From contig NZ_JABRWO010000009.1 of NCBI RefSeq assembly GCF_013618625.1, positions 186,001 through 250,000 of the forward strand: a stretch of 64,000 bases of DNA, in the 5' to 3' direction. The position numbers and the translations under genes are program-made. Shown piece by piece: positions 8,361 to 17,933 of the stretch. Within the stretch, counting starts at the first letter, position 1, and each line of letters starts with the position of its first letter. The stretch comes from Bremerella alba. Lineage in GTDB: Bacteria; Planctomycetota; Planctomycetia; Pirellulales; Pirellulaceae. Under the pieces are notes generated by a model that saw only the letters and a program-made list of their open reading frames with translations, ran no database searches and had not been told where the DNA came from.

Positions 8361-11057
8361 ATGGCATCCGTGAACTTGAAATCGTTGGTGGGCAAACTGA
8401 ACGGTACGTGTCGGCGTACCTTGGAAGCGGCCGCTGGGTTATGCCTTTCGCGAACGAATTACAACGTTGAGATCGAGCATTGGCTGACCAAAATTTTGGA
8501 AACCCCCAACACAGATCTCGACGCGATCATGCGAAATTACGAGATCGATCCAAGCAAGTTGGTGACTGAGTTGACCAGGGCGATGGACAAGCTGAAGACT
8601 GGCAATGCCCGTCCACCAGCGTTGAGCCAAACCGTGGTCGATCTGGCTCGCGACGCATGGCTGTTGGCCTCGGTCGACTACCTGGAACCAACCGTTCGTA
8701 GCGGTCACCTGATCATCGCGATGCTTTCCGATCGAATCACGGCCCAGGCCATCCTTTCCAGCTGCCCGGAACTTGAGAATATCAGCCTGGAGGACTTAAA
8801 GACGAACCTCGCCAAGATAACAGCCGAAACTTCGGAAGAGGAAGAGTCGCAAGCCTCGTTAGCCACGGCACCGGCAACCGGAGGGCCAGGTGGCGGTCCC
8901 GCGAAACCAACCAAGACGCCAGGGCTCGATCAGTTTACGATCGATCTGACCGAGAAAGCCAGGAAGGGAGATATCGACCCGGTCTTGGGCCGTGATGACG
9001 AAATTCGTCAGATCGTCGATATCCTTTGCCGTCGCCGACAAAATAATCCGATCCTGACCGGTGAAGCTGGCGTCGGTAAAACGGCCGTGGTCGAAGGGTT
9101 CGCCCTGCGTGTGGCAGCTGAAGATGTGCCCGATGCACTGAAGAATGTTTCGATCCGCACGTTAGATCTTGCCTTGCTGCAAGCCGGCGCTGGCGTGAAA
9201 GGGGAATTCGAGAACCGGCTAAAATCGGTCATCGAAGAAGTCAAGTCTTCGCCGAAGCCCGTCATTTTATTCATTGACGAAGCCCACACCATGATTGGTG
9301 CTGGGGGTCAGGCTGGTCAAGGAGATGCGGCGAATCTGCTGAAGCCCGCTTTGGCGCGGGGAGAACTGCGAACGATCGCCGCGACAACCTGGGCCGAGTA
9401 CAAGAAGTACTTTGAACGCGACGCCGCACTGGCTCGTCGTTTTCAGGTGGTTAAGGTCGAAGAGCCAAGCGAAGAGAAATGTATCGGTATGATGCGTGGG
9501 CTAGTGGCGACCCTCGAGCACCATCATAACGTCCGCATCTTGAACGAGGCCGTCGAATCCGCCGTCAAGCTTTCGCATCGCTATATCTCTGGCCGACAGC
9601 TACCGGACAAAGCAGTCAGTTTGCTCGACACGGCATGTGCTCGAATTGGGCTGAGTCAAAACTCGACCCCGCCTCAGATCGAGCATCTCACACGACTGAT
9701 CGATCGTATCGTGACGGAAGTCGAGATCCTGAATCGTGAAATGGCTTCCGGGGCCGAGGGGCACGAAGAAACGATTGCCCAACTCGAAGAGCAAAAGAAA
9801 GCTTCCGAAGAAAGCTGGGAAGTGCTTTCCAAACGTTGGGAGCAAGAAAAAGAATTAGTCAATCAAATCCGCGAATTGCAGGATGAATTAGCGGAAGACG
9901 ATGCCAAACGCCGAAAGCCAGTCGTCGAAGGAGAGCCGAAGCCGGAAACTCTCGCCGACGCCAAACGCGACGAAATCAAGCAGCAGGTCAAGAAGCAACA
10001 AGCTGAGCTTTTAGAGATCCAAGGGGAAACGCCGTTGGTGCATATTTGCTGTGATACCAATGCCGTTGCAGAAACGGTCGGAGCATGGACCGGTATCCCA
10101 GTCGGGAAAATGGTTGCCAACGAGATCGCGACAGTCCTGAAACTGCAGGACATGATGGAAGAAAGTGTGGTCGGTCAGTCGCACGCGATGCTCCAAATTT
10201 CCGAAAGCATCAAGACATCCCGAGCCAATCTAGAAGATCCGAATCGGCCAATTGGGATCTTTCTTTTGGCCGGTACCAGTGGTGTCGGGAAAACCGAAAC
10301 GGCACTCACGCTGGCCAACCTGTTGTACGGTGGCGAGCAGAACATGACGACGATCAATATGTCTGAGTTCAAGGAAGAGCACAAAGTGTCTCTCCTAATG
10401 GGTTCGCCTCCTGGGTACGTAGGTTACGGCGAAGGAGGCGTGCTGACCGAAGCCGTCCGCCGTAAGCCGTACAGCGTGATCTTGCTAGACGAAATGGAAA
10501 AGGCGCACCCTGGTGTGCAAGACATCTTCTACCAAGTGTTCGACAAGGGACATATGAAAGATGGCGAGGGACGCGATATCGACTTCAAGAATTCCGTCAT
10601 CATTATGACCTCGAATGCCGGTACGGACTTGATTATGAGTCTTTGCCAAGATCCTGAAACACGCCCCGATCCGCAAGGACTGCACGACGCGCTGCACGAG
10701 GAACTGCTGAAGACATTCAAGCCGGCCTTCCTGGGGCGTATTTCGATTATTCCGTACTTCCCACTTGATGACGATGTTATGAAGAAGATCATCCGTCTGA
10801 AGCTAAGTAAGGTAGGTCGCCGCGTGCACGACCACTATCGGGCAACGTTTGACTATTCAGACGCCTTGGTCGATGCCATTGCTGCCCGGTGCACGGAAGT
10901 CGATACGGGTGCTCGTAATGTCGACAAGATTTTGACCCGGACCTTATTGCCAGAGATGTCCGGCGAGTTCCTCTCGCGCATGGCCGAAGGGAGCGAAATT
11001 AAGACCGTCGACGTCGATGTCGACAAGGATGGTAACTTCGTCTATTCAGTCAGGTAG
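8361..11057 (+). CDS. tssH: T6SS sheath-recycling AAA+ ATPase TssH (ClpV)
   Basis: ClpV extracts and unfolds TssB/TssC from contracted sheaths so subunits can be reused. The 898-residue protein has a Clp N-terminal helical domain (about 1-165), a Gly/Pro-rich linker, a first AAA+ module with Walker A GEAGVGKT near 234 and Walker B VILFIDEAH, a coiled middle domain (about 450-560), and a second AAA+ module with Walker A GTSGVGKT near 638 and VILLDEMEKAH. Both ATPase sites look intact. The start is preceded by GAAAGGGA. It closes the first block and is followed by a strong terminator. ClpV rather than ClpB is indicated by context and by the DPVLGRDDEIRQIVDILCRR form. Confidence 0.95.
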   Translation: MASVNLKSLVGKLNGTCRRTLEAAAGLCLSRTNYNVEIEHWLTKILETPNTDLDAIMRNYEIDPSKLVTELTRAMDKLKTGNARPPALSQTVVDLARDAWLLASVDYLEPTVRSGHLIIAMLSDRITAQAILSSCPELENISLEDLKTNLAKITAETSEEEESQASLATAPATGGPGGGPAKPTKTPGLDQFTIDLTEKARKGDIDPVLGRDDEIRQIVDILCRRRQNNPILTGEAGVGKTAVVEGFALRVAAEDVPDALKNVSIRTLDLALLQAGAGVKGEFENRLKSVIEEVKSSPKPVILFIDEAHTMIGAGGQAGQGDAANLLKPALARGELRTIAATTWAEYKKYFERDAALARRFQVVKVEEPSEEKCIGMMRGLVATLEHHHNVRILNEAVESAVKLSHRYISGRQLPDKAVSLLDTACARIGLSQNSTPPQIEHLTRLIDRIVTEVEILNREMASGAEGHEETIAQLEEQKKASEESWEVLSKRWEQEKELVNQIRELQDELAEDDAKRRKPVVEGEPKPETLADAKRDEIKQQVKKQQAELLEIQGETPLVHICCDTNAVAETVGAWTGIPVGKMVANEIATVLKLQDMMEESVVGQSHAMLQISESIKTSRANLEDPNRPIGIFLLAGTSGVGKTETALTLANLLYGGEQNMTTINMSEFKEEHKVSLLMGSPPGYVGYGEGGVLTEAVRRKPYSVILLDEMEKAHPGVQDIFYQVFDKGHMKDGEGRDIDFKNSVIIMTSNAGTDLIMSLCQDPETRPDPQGLHDALHEELLKTFKPAFLGRISIIPYFPLDDDVMKKIIRLKLSKVGRRVHDHYRATFDYSDALVDAIAARCTEVDTGARNVDKILTRTLLPEMSGEFLSRMAEGSEIKTVDVDVDKDGNFVYSVR

Positions 11058-11105
11058 GTCCATCCTACGGATTGAATTACTTAGTGAACTTCTAACGATT
11101 GTTCC

Positions 11106-11133
11106 AACGGCAGCGATTCGCTGCCGTTTTTTT
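11106..11133 (+). terminator. Intrinsic terminator after tssH
   Basis: A 9-bp stem (ACGGCAGCG at 11107-11115 and CGCTGCCGT at 11119-11127) with a three-base ATT loop runs into seven T residues. It ends the tssB-to-tssH block. The remaining 196 bases before the next gene hold nothing else I can recognise beyond the likely promoter of the export operon. Confidence 0.93.
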
Positions 11134-11329
11134 ATGGACCTTTTGTCTGGTTTCACTCGTCAAAACGGGGGACATGCGCCCTTTGCGTTTATAGTGAAAC
11201 CTCGTTTGCCTCCGGAAGGGGACAGGTCTCAGCTGAAAAGCATTTGCCGCGATTGGTCGATTTTCTGATAATTCAGGCTTAATCCTATCTTGGGAAGAGC
11301 GGCTAAAGGACAAGCGTTCTACGCGAACC

Positions 11330-13360
11330 ATGGAATCATCGTTGCATCATCAAGACGCACCACGAACGGCGGATGAAGCTCGGCGAAGAATCGAGTCGTT
11401 GCTCGATGAGGTCGCTGATCTGTCCGACTTGACGATTGCGCCCGATGTTTTCTACGGCCAGGTGCTCGATCGGCTCACGTTCGCAACCTCGGCACTCGGG
11501 GCTGCCGTTTGGACCAAAAGCCCCAACGGGCACTTGCTATTGGCTCATCAGACGGACCTGCTGCAGTGCTATCCGACTGGGCAAGCTGCCAAAGCCCTCA
11601 GTGACGATGAATCGCACCTCTTTCAGGTCTTTCATCGAGGTGAAGCCGATGTTGTGCCGGGCAGCCAGAACGTTCAGCCAAAGTACGATATCGTCGTAGT
11701 TCCGCTGCAAGTAGCCGGCGAAGCTTGGGGGGTAATGGCCCTCTATCAGCCTGCCAATCTGGCAAAGTCGGTACGTCAAACTTACGTGCGGATAACGCAT
11801 GCGTTTGCTGAGGTATCCCAGCACTATCAACAGCAAACGCTGCTGCGAGATTTCCAGCAACATCAGTACGACTGGAAGCGGCAACTCGCTTTCGCGGGAC
11901 TTGTTCATGCCGACCTCTCCTACGAAAAGACCGCGTATCGGATCGCCAACGAGGCTCGCAATTGCCTGGAGGCCGATCGCGTGGCGGTGCTCTCTGCCCG
12001 TGGATCGAAGTGTCGGATCGAAGCGATCTCAGGGGTCGACAAGCCACATCGTCGATCCAATACGGTTCAAAAGCTAGAACGTCTCGCATCGGTTGTCATC
12101 AGCTCGAAGCAAACGTTGCTCTACACCGGCGATACAGAAAATTTGCCCCCGCAGGTCGAAGAGGCTTTGTTGGAGTACCTGGAAGAAACGCCATCGAAAG
12201 TCTTGGCGATTGTTCCACTGCAAAATATCGAGGCGGTCGAAGACGACGAAGAAAAGAAGCCACGCAGGGACAGCGATCCAGTCGGGGCGCTAGCCATCGA
12301 AAGTATCGATCAGCTCAACGGACACGAGCTACTGCATCGGGCCGAACCGATCGTGCGACATGCCACCACGGCACTCGGCAATGCTCGGGCGTATCATCAG
12401 TTACCGTTGGCTTCTCTTTTGATTCCCTTGGGCAACTTCCTGGCAACGATTGGTTGGTATCGCTTACCGACGACTCTCAAGATTGTCATTCCGTTGGCGG
12501 CAATCATCGTCGCTCTCTTTTTTATTCCAATGGACTTTTCTATCGAGGTTCACGGACAATTGGTGCCTGAGGTCGAACGCAATGTGTTTGCACCGTCAGA
12601 TGGTTATGTCGAGGAGATTTTCATCAAACATGGGCAGCGTGTCGAGAAAGACACACGGCTTATGCAGTTGCGGTCGAATGAGTTCAATCTTCAACGTGCT
12701 GAGATCGTTGGTCAACTACAAACGGCTCAGGCCGAACTCGATGCCATTCTGGTTAAACGTTCTCAAGGCATGCGGCGTGATCCACGTGCTGAGAATCGTA
12801 CGCCAGAGTCGTTCGAGAACCTCTCGGCCGATCAATTGAAGCTGACAAAACAAATCGAGAACCTGATCGAGCGTCGCGACCTGCTGCAAAAACGCGAGGA
12901 TGAGTTGGAACTGCTCAGCCCGATCGATGGTCAGGTCCTTGACTGGGAAGTCGAGCGAATTCTCGCGGCCAGGCCTGTTCGCCGAGGGGAACTGTTAATG
13001 AAGGTCGCTGATGTCGATGGCCCGTGGATTCTGGACTTGGAACTGCCGGACAAGCGGACTTATCACGTAGTCAATGCCCAAAGCGAATCGAACGAACCGC
13101 TCGTCGTGCGTTTTCAACTGGTGAACGAGCCAGGCAAAACCTACCACGGAAAGTTAACAACGGCTGCCTCGATTGTTGATTTGGAAGAGAACTCCGAGGA
13201 ACCGTTCGTCCCACTGGAAGCTGAGATTGATCAAGTCGAGATCCCTCATCTTCGTCACGGGCTGAGCGTCGTTGGCCGCGTCGAGTGCGGTCAGCGGTCG
13301 GTTGCCTACGTTTGGACTTATCAATTGGTGGAAACGGCTCGCCGTTATTTGTTCTGGTAA
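11330..13360 (+). CDS. GAF-domain plus HlyD-type membrane fusion protein
   Basis: The 676-residue protein combines two cytoplasmic GAF-like sensor regions (about 30-160 and 190-345), one membrane helix (about 384-402, IVIPLAAIIVALFFIP) and a periplasmic adaptor of the HlyD type with biotinyl-lipoyl and hairpin segments (QLVPEVERNVFAPSDGYVEE, coiled region about 460-530, then ELLSPIDGQVLDWEV). HlyD adaptors link inner-membrane transporters to an outer-membrane exit. GAF domains bind small molecules, so this adaptor may sense a cytoplasmic signal. It is first of three genes spaced 38 and 11 bases apart. No ABC ATPase is encoded nearby. Domain calls are by eye; the substrate is inferred. Confidence 0.8.
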   Translation: MESSLHHQDAPRTADEARRRIESLLDEVADLSDLTIAPDVFYGQVLDRLTFATSALGAAVWTKSPNGHLLLAHQTDLLQCYPTGQAAKALSDDESHLFQVFHRGEADVVPGSQNVQPKYDIVVVPLQVAGEAWGVMALYQPANLAKSVRQTYVRITHAFAEVSQHYQQQTLLRDFQQHQYDWKRQLAFAGLVHADLSYEKTAYRIANEARNCLEADRVAVLSARGSKCRIEAISGVDKPHRRSNTVQKLERLASVVISSKQTLLYTGDTENLPPQVEEALLEYLEETPSKVLAIVPLQNIEAVEDDEEKKPRRDSDPVGALAIESIDQLNGHELLHRAEPIVRHATTALGNARAYHQLPLASLLIPLGNFLATIGWYRLPTTLKIVIPLAAIIVALFFIPMDFSIEVHGQLVPEVERNVFAPSDGYVEEIFIKHGQRVEKDTRLMQLRSNEFNLQRAEIVGQLQTAQAELDAILVKRSQGMRRDPRAENRTPESFENLSADQLKLTKQIENLIERRDLLQKREDELELLSPIDGQVLDWEVERILAARPVRRGELLMKVADVDGPWILDLELPDKRTYHVVNAQSESNEPLVVRFQLVNEPGKTYHGKLTTAASIVDLEENSEEPFVPLEAEIDQVEIPHLRHGLSVVGRVECGQRSVAYVWTYQLVETARRYLFW

Positions 13361-13398
13361 ACCTTTTAATTCTACAAGTTCATCAACGAGATCGATTC

Positions 13399-14283
13399 AT
13401 GCCAGGGATACGAAAAAAAACACAGGGAACGATGGGGCTGCTTGTTGTGCTGCTCGGCGCATTTCCCATGGTTGCCCAAGAGATTGAGGTCTCGGCAACG
13501 CTGCTCAAGATCATTGAATCGGTTGAGATTCCTGCCCAGCAATCGGGCGTATTAAAGATGGTCAAAGCTCAAGAAGGAACCATCGTTGATCGAGGGGAAG
13601 TGATTGCGAAGATCGACGACGAGGAAAAAGTTCTCGAAGTCGAGAAGGCGAAAGTTGACTTCGATATCGCTACCCGAGAAGCGCAGAACGATGTGAATAT
13701 TCGTTTCTCGAGAAAGAGCCTGGAAGTGGCTTCGGCCGAACTGATGCGTTCGGAAGAAGCCTTGTCGATTGCCGAGAAGAGCGTTTCGCAAACCGAAATG
13801 GATCGTCTCCGCCTATTAGTTGAAAAGAGCCGATTAGAGATCGAGCAATCGGAAGAAAAGACGGCGATCGCTAAGCTGACTGCCCAGTTACGAGATGCCG
13901 AACTGAAGATTGTTAAAACACAGCTTAAGAAACATCAAATCGAATCGCCCATCCAAGGGATGGTGGTGGCCGTCTTTCGTCGAACGGGAGAGTGGGTCGA
14001 GACGAGCGACTCTGTGGTTAAGGTGGTCCGTATCGACCGCTTGCGAGCCGAAGGATTTATCCGTAACGAAGAAGCGATGATCGAACTGATAGGATCGACG
14101 GCAATGGTCACCGTCGAGATTCCCAATCGTGAACCGATTCAGGTCGAGGGGAGAGTTACATTCGTCGATCCGGAAGTCGATCCGGTCAACGGCCAGGTGC
14201 GTGTCTGGGTCGACCTGGAAAACGAAGGCCTCAAACTGCGACCCGGTCTTCGCGCTTCCATGACGATTCAGCCGAAGCAGTAA
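13399..14283 (+). CDS. HlyD-family periplasmic adaptor subunit
   Basis: A 294-residue adaptor. The start is the ATG at 13399 (MPGIRKKTQ), followed by a signal-like hydrophobic stretch (MGLLVVLLGAFPMVAQ). The mature part has a lipoyl-like half (IPAQQSGVLKMVKAQEGT), a long coiled-coil hairpin rich in Glu and Lys (about 70-170), the second lipoyl half (QIESPIQGMVVAVFRRTGEW) and a beta-barrel region ending RPGLRASMTIQPKQ. This is the layout of RND/HlyD membrane fusion proteins. It is the middle gene of the operon and probably co-assembles with the flanking HlyD-containing proteins. Confidence 0.85.
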   Translation: MPGIRKKTQGTMGLLVVLLGAFPMVAQEIEVSATLLKIIESVEIPAQQSGVLKMVKAQEGTIVDRGEVIAKIDDEEKVLEVEKAKVDFDIATREAQNDVNIRFSRKSLEVASAELMRSEEALSIAEKSVSQTEMDRLRLLVEKSRLEIEQSEEKTAIAKLTAQLRDAELKIVKTQLKKHQIESPIQGMVVAVFRRTGEWVETSDSVVKVVRIDRLRAEGFIRNEEAMIELIGSTAMVTVEIPNREPIQVEGRVTFVDPEVDPVNGQVRVWVDLENEGLKLRPGLRASMTIQPKQ

Positions 14284-14294
14284 AGGTTCCTCTT

Positions 14295-16511
14295 GTGGCG
14301 ACGGCGACTACCCAGTCTGAACCAAACTTACGCAGCGAAGTCCGTGTTCGCCCTGACTTGATCTATGCTCGACGGACCGAAGATGGGGACGAAACATGGG
14401 TCGTGAAAGACCCCGTCTCGCTGCGTTACTTTCACTTCGGACCGTCGGAAGTTTACATCATGCGGCGGATCGATGGCCGCAATTCGTTGGCATCGATCCA
14501 AGAGCAATACGACGAAGAATTTGCTCCACATCGAATTTCGCAGCAGGAAATCCTTGGCTTTTGCCACAGCTTATACCAACGTGGGCTGTTGGTTGCCCCG
14601 GCTGAAAACCAAGCAGAAGGGCTACTCGAACGACGGCAGAAACAGGCTTGGATGCAGCGTGCTAGTTTGCCACTGCAGATCTTGGCTATTCGCCTGCCTG
14701 GTGTGGATCCCGAACGATTCCTTGAAGCAACACACACTGCGGTCGATTGGCTTTTTCAGCAGGCCACGGTCATTGTCGTTTTGGTGTGTGCGGCAATGGC
14801 GTTGCTGCTGGGGCTGATCCATATCGAGTCGGTCACGGCCCGCTTGCCGCAAGAGTCGCAGTTCTTTCGTGGCGAGAATCTTGTCGTGCTGCTGATCACC
14901 TTTGCGCTCGTTAAGGTGCTGCACGAGTTGGGGCATGCCTATTGTTGTAAAGCGATGGGCGGTGAGTGCCATCAGATAGGTATCTTGCTGATGATATTTA
15001 TGCCAGCGATGTACTGCGACGTCTCTGATGCGTGGCTCTTCCCGAAGAGATGGCAGCGCGTGTTTGTTTCTGCCGCTGGGATGTACGTCGAAGTCATTCT
15101 CGCAACGATGGCGTTCGTGCTTTGGTTTTTCTCAGAGCCAGGTGCGATCAGTGATTGGCTGTTGAACGTTGTGTTTGTCTGCGGAGTGAGCACCATTCTG
15201 GTGAATGCGAACCCGTTGTTGCGCTACGACGGTTACTACATATTGTCCGATCTCTTGAATCTACCCAACTTGAGCTCACGTGCAACGGACGCGCTTTCGA
15301 CGCCGATCAAAAACTGGTTCTACCGATACCCACGGCACGTAATGCCGGAACCGCGAGCGGCAACACTTCGCACTTACGCGGTGTTGGCTATTGTCTATCG
15401 TACGATGGTTTTCGGATTTATTTTTTGGTTTCTCTACAAGTCTTGCCGGCAGAATGACATACTTCCGCTCTGGCATGCGGTTGCCGCGATGTTTGTCGCA
15501 GGCCTCTTATTGAAGCCTGGCATCGGTTTGGTTCGTTGGTTTAGGAGACCGAAGGGAAGGGGAGATGCCATGGTGAAAAGTCGCGTTGCGATCGCTATCG
15601 GAGTTGTCGTGCTTCTGGGCTGCGGACTGGGCATGATTCCGGTGCCATCGCGAATCCACGTGCCGGTTATTTCCGAAATAGATTCCGACCACCGCGTCTA
15701 CGTGCAAGTCGACGGACGAGTTATCGAGACCGCTGGATTAGACGACAAGGTAACGCAGGGCGATGTGCTGGCCGTGTTGAAGAATGAGGATATTGAATCC
15801 GACCTGCTTAAAACAGATGGAGAAATCGCGATTCAGCTTCAGCACTTGGAAAGCTTAAAGCTTCGATCCAACAACAACCCCGAGGCGGCTGCACAGATTC
15901 CTACAGCCGAGTCGGCCCTGGAAGACCTCCAGCAGAGAAGGCTCGTTCTGCAGCGACAGTTAGATCAGTTGACCATTCGAGCTCCTGTTGATGGTGTCGT
16001 GATTCCGGCTCCCCATAAGGCCGAAAAGGAGCAATCCGATCGGTTTCTGGTACAGTGGTCTGGCAGCCCGCTCGATACGAAAAATCGTGGTTGTCTTTTG
16101 CAGCGAGGAGAACTGCTGTGTTTGATCGGAGATGCCTCCGCGTTGCAAGCGCGATTATTCGTCGATCAAGATCAGATTGAATTGATTCAAGCGGGCGATC
16201 GGGTTTCGATTTTATTCGACGGCAATTCGATCCACAGTATTCCGGGGACCGTGAAAGAGGTCTCAACGGATCAGTCCGTGCAGATCCCACGCAACCTGTC
16301 TGCCAATGCAGCACTTGGACTGGAACGCAAGCAGGACGGGACCGTGGCGCTCATTGATGGAGCTTACTCGGTTATCGTCGTGCTCGATGAAAATTCGTGG
16401 GAGGGAATTCTTCCCGGTACGTGTGGCCGAGCTGTTATTGTTGGCCGCACGCAAACACTTTGGCAAATCGCTTCGCGATTCTTTCAATTGAACTTCCGCT
16501 TCTTCGCCTAA
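14295..16511 (+). CDS. Site-2 protease (M50)-HlyD fusion protein
   Basis: The 738-residue protein begins with a winged-helix PqqD-like segment (YFHFGPSEVYIMRRIDG to YQRGLL, about 40-105). A polytopic M50 metalloprotease domain follows, with zinc motif HELGH at 210-214 and the family block NPLLRYDGYYILSDLLNLP near 305. The C-terminal third after a last membrane helix (about 430-450) is an HlyD-like adaptor (VDGRVIETAGLDD, coiled region, TIRAPVDGVVIPAPH). Such M50-adaptor fusions are found in peptide and protein export clusters, where the PqqD-like part may bind the substrate leader. The start is GTG 11 bases after the previous gene. A giant protein with a conserved N-terminal motif lies just downstream and is the likely client. 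Confidence 0.85.
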   Translation: MATATTQSEPNLRSEVRVRPDLIYARRTEDGDETWVVKDPVSLRYFHFGPSEVYIMRRIDGRNSLASIQEQYDEEFAPHRISQQEILGFCHSLYQRGLLVAPAENQAEGLLERRQKQAWMQRASLPLQILAIRLPGVDPERFLEATHTAVDWLFQQATVIVVLVCAAMALLLGLIHIESVTARLPQESQFFRGENLVVLLITFALVKVLHELGHAYCCKAMGGECHQIGILLMIFMPAMYCDVSDAWLFPKRWQRVFVSAAGMYVEVILATMAFVLWFFSEPGAISDWLLNVVFVCGVSTILVNANPLLRYDGYYILSDLLNLPNLSSRATDALSTPIKNWFYRYPRHVMPEPRAATLRTYAVLAIVYRTMVFGFIFWFLYKSCRQNDILPLWHAVAAMFVAGLLLKPGIGLVRWFRRPKGRGDAMVKSRVAIAIGVVVLLGCGLGMIPVPSRIHVPVISEIDSDHRVYVQVDGRVIETAGLDDKVTQGDVLAVLKNEDIESDLLKTDGEIAIQLQHLESLKLRSNNNPEAAAQIPTAESALEDLQQRRLVLQRQLDQLTIRAPVDGVVIPAPHKAEKEQSDRFLVQWSGSPLDTKNRGCLLQRGELLCLIGDASALQARLFVDQDQIELIQAGDRVSILFDGNSIHSIPGTVKEVSTDQSVQIPRNLSANAALGLERKQDGTVALIDGAYSVIVVLDENSWEGILPGTCGRAVIVGRTQTLWQIASRFFQLNFRFFA

Positions 16512-16538
16512 GCAAAGCAGCGGAAGCGAGCAACCCGA

Positions 16539-17486
16539 TTAAGGGAAGGCCGCGCCGATGCCAGAGTAGACGGCCCCAGTGTAGACAACCCCTTTCCACG
16601 TGAACGGCGTGGTGTGAATGTCGTGCGGGTTGCAGTCGCCAGGTCGGTAATGTCCCAGCGTATAAATTCGTTCACACGGAGGATAAGCACCCATCTTGTA
16701 CGGCAATGCCAAAGTGTTGCCGAAGAAGTGAGCGGCCGAGTAAACCGGCTGCAAGTGCTTATGCGTGTGGCCGTATCGCTCCAGGTTGACTTCTTCAAAG
16801 TAAAGCGGACGGTGGTAGAAAGCTGGCGCTTCCCACATGGCGACCATCGGATACCAGTCGTGGTGGTAGCCGTTGGGGAAGTTCTCTTCAGGCTCTTGCG
16901 AGAAGACCTTAGCCGCGATGTTTGTAGGAGGTGCGATTTCCTTGCCGTCGACTTTGTAGTCGTTCGTACGACCGATGCCAAACTGATCTGCCAGTTTGCC
17001 ATCGTATAGAATGATGCGATCTTCCGGAGTCAAACTCTCGAAAAAGCTCTCAGGCTTACCCGAAAGACGGCCGCGATCATTAGCGATCGATTGTAGCGTC
17101 TGTGGTTTGGGTGGCGCGGTATCGGAAGGGCTGATCGGCTCTTCCATTATCGGAGGAGCCATAGGCTGGGCATCCTCGACCATCGGAGCTACCGCCGGGG
17201 CAGCGGCCGGGATGGGTGGTTCATCCTGAAAAAGGGTCAATGACGCTGCTCGCACCACTGGCTTGTGAGCTGCTGGTGCGGTTGCGGCGGTCACTTGAAT
17301 TTCAGGGGTAGTTTCTATGGAAGCCGGTTGAGCCTGTTTGACCACAGGCTGAATACGCAACCTGGGTTTTGCCGCTGGTTCCGCCGCCGATAGGGTGCTC
17401 ACCAGGCAAATGGCGAGAATCAGCAGCATGGAGGCGCGACCCAAATTGTGAAAACAAAGCTTCTGAATCTGCAAGATGCTGGGCAT
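16539..17486 (-). CDS. Secreted proline/alanine-rich protein with conserved C-terminal domain, function unknown
   Basis: The 315-residue product starts at the ATG at 17486, preceded on the minus strand by GAGGAAG. A signal peptide is evident (ASMLLILAICLVSTLSAAEP). A low-complexity Pro/Ala linker (about 35-135) leads into a conserved globular part with LTPEDRIILYDGKLADQFGIG, YHRPLYFEEVNLERYGHTHK, CERIYTLGHYRPGDCNPHDI and HTTPFTWKG. I recognise the C-terminal block as one that recurs in planctomycete proteins but know no function. Two Cys and several His could form a disulfide or metal site. It lies antisense between the export operon and the giant protein gene, converging on the former and diverging from the latter. 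Confidence 0.8.
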   Translation of the reverse strand: MPSILQIQKLCFHNLGRASMLLILAICLVSTLSAAEPAAKPRLRIQPVVKQAQPASIETTPEIQVTAATAPAAHKPVVRAASLTLFQDEPPIPAAAPAVAPMVEDAQPMAPPIMEEPISPSDTAPPKPQTLQSIANDRGRLSGKPESFFESLTPEDRIILYDGKLADQFGIGRTNDYKVDGKEIAPPTNIAAKVFSQEPEENFPNGYHHDWYPMVAMWEAPAFYHRPLYFEEVNLERYGHTHKHLQPVYSAAHFFGNTLALPYKMGAYPPCERIYTLGHYRPGDCNPHDIHTTPFTWKGVVYTGAVYSGIGAAFP

Positions 17487-17933
17487 TGCGAGGCTTCCTC
17501 TACCAGACGTGGCTCTCGATTGGCACACTGAACGATCCGCTCCGTTGGGGGAACGACTCAGAAGTTGTTTCGTCCAGGGCATAACCTCCCCCACACAATT
17601 ATGGGGAGAAATGAAAAGGGCTACCTATCTTTCCTATCTTGTTGTGGAAGTGCAACATGAGGTGATTGCGTGGAAAGGGGTGTTTTAAGGGAGTATGACT
17701 TCCCGCAAATGCTGTTCTAGTGCGGTTTACGGGGTCTTCGCTAATTTCCCAGGAAGTTCATTGACACGGCCCATAGGCGTGACTTGAATGAACTTCTATC
17801 TGAGAATTCGTTAGTTTGGGGGATTTGGCGCAAAATGGGCAATCTGCGACGTGTCATGTGGTCGCAGGCTTCTCATCCTTAGCTGGCTAACGAAAATCCC
17901 TCTCTCTCCATTCCAACCGCTGAGCAGCGAACT
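17487..17933. promoter_or_regulatory. Divergent intergenic region before the giant protein gene
   Basis: These 447 bases separate the antisense secreted-protein gene from the giant gene and must hold promoters in both directions. No long open frame looks coding. No terminator, clear operator or RNA gene was recognised. Confidence 0.4.

Noticed and set aside
11962-12570. 202-codon plus-strand frame inside the GAF-HlyD gene
   Set aside because: It is Arg/Ser/Gly-rich and out of frame within a gene whose domains are continuous, so it is a shadow frame.
16493-16526. Terminator between the convergent M50 gene and the antisense gene
   Set aside because: An 8-bp stem exists (CTTCCGCT / AGCGGAAG), but it overlaps coding sequence, has an 18-base loop and lacks a T-tract.
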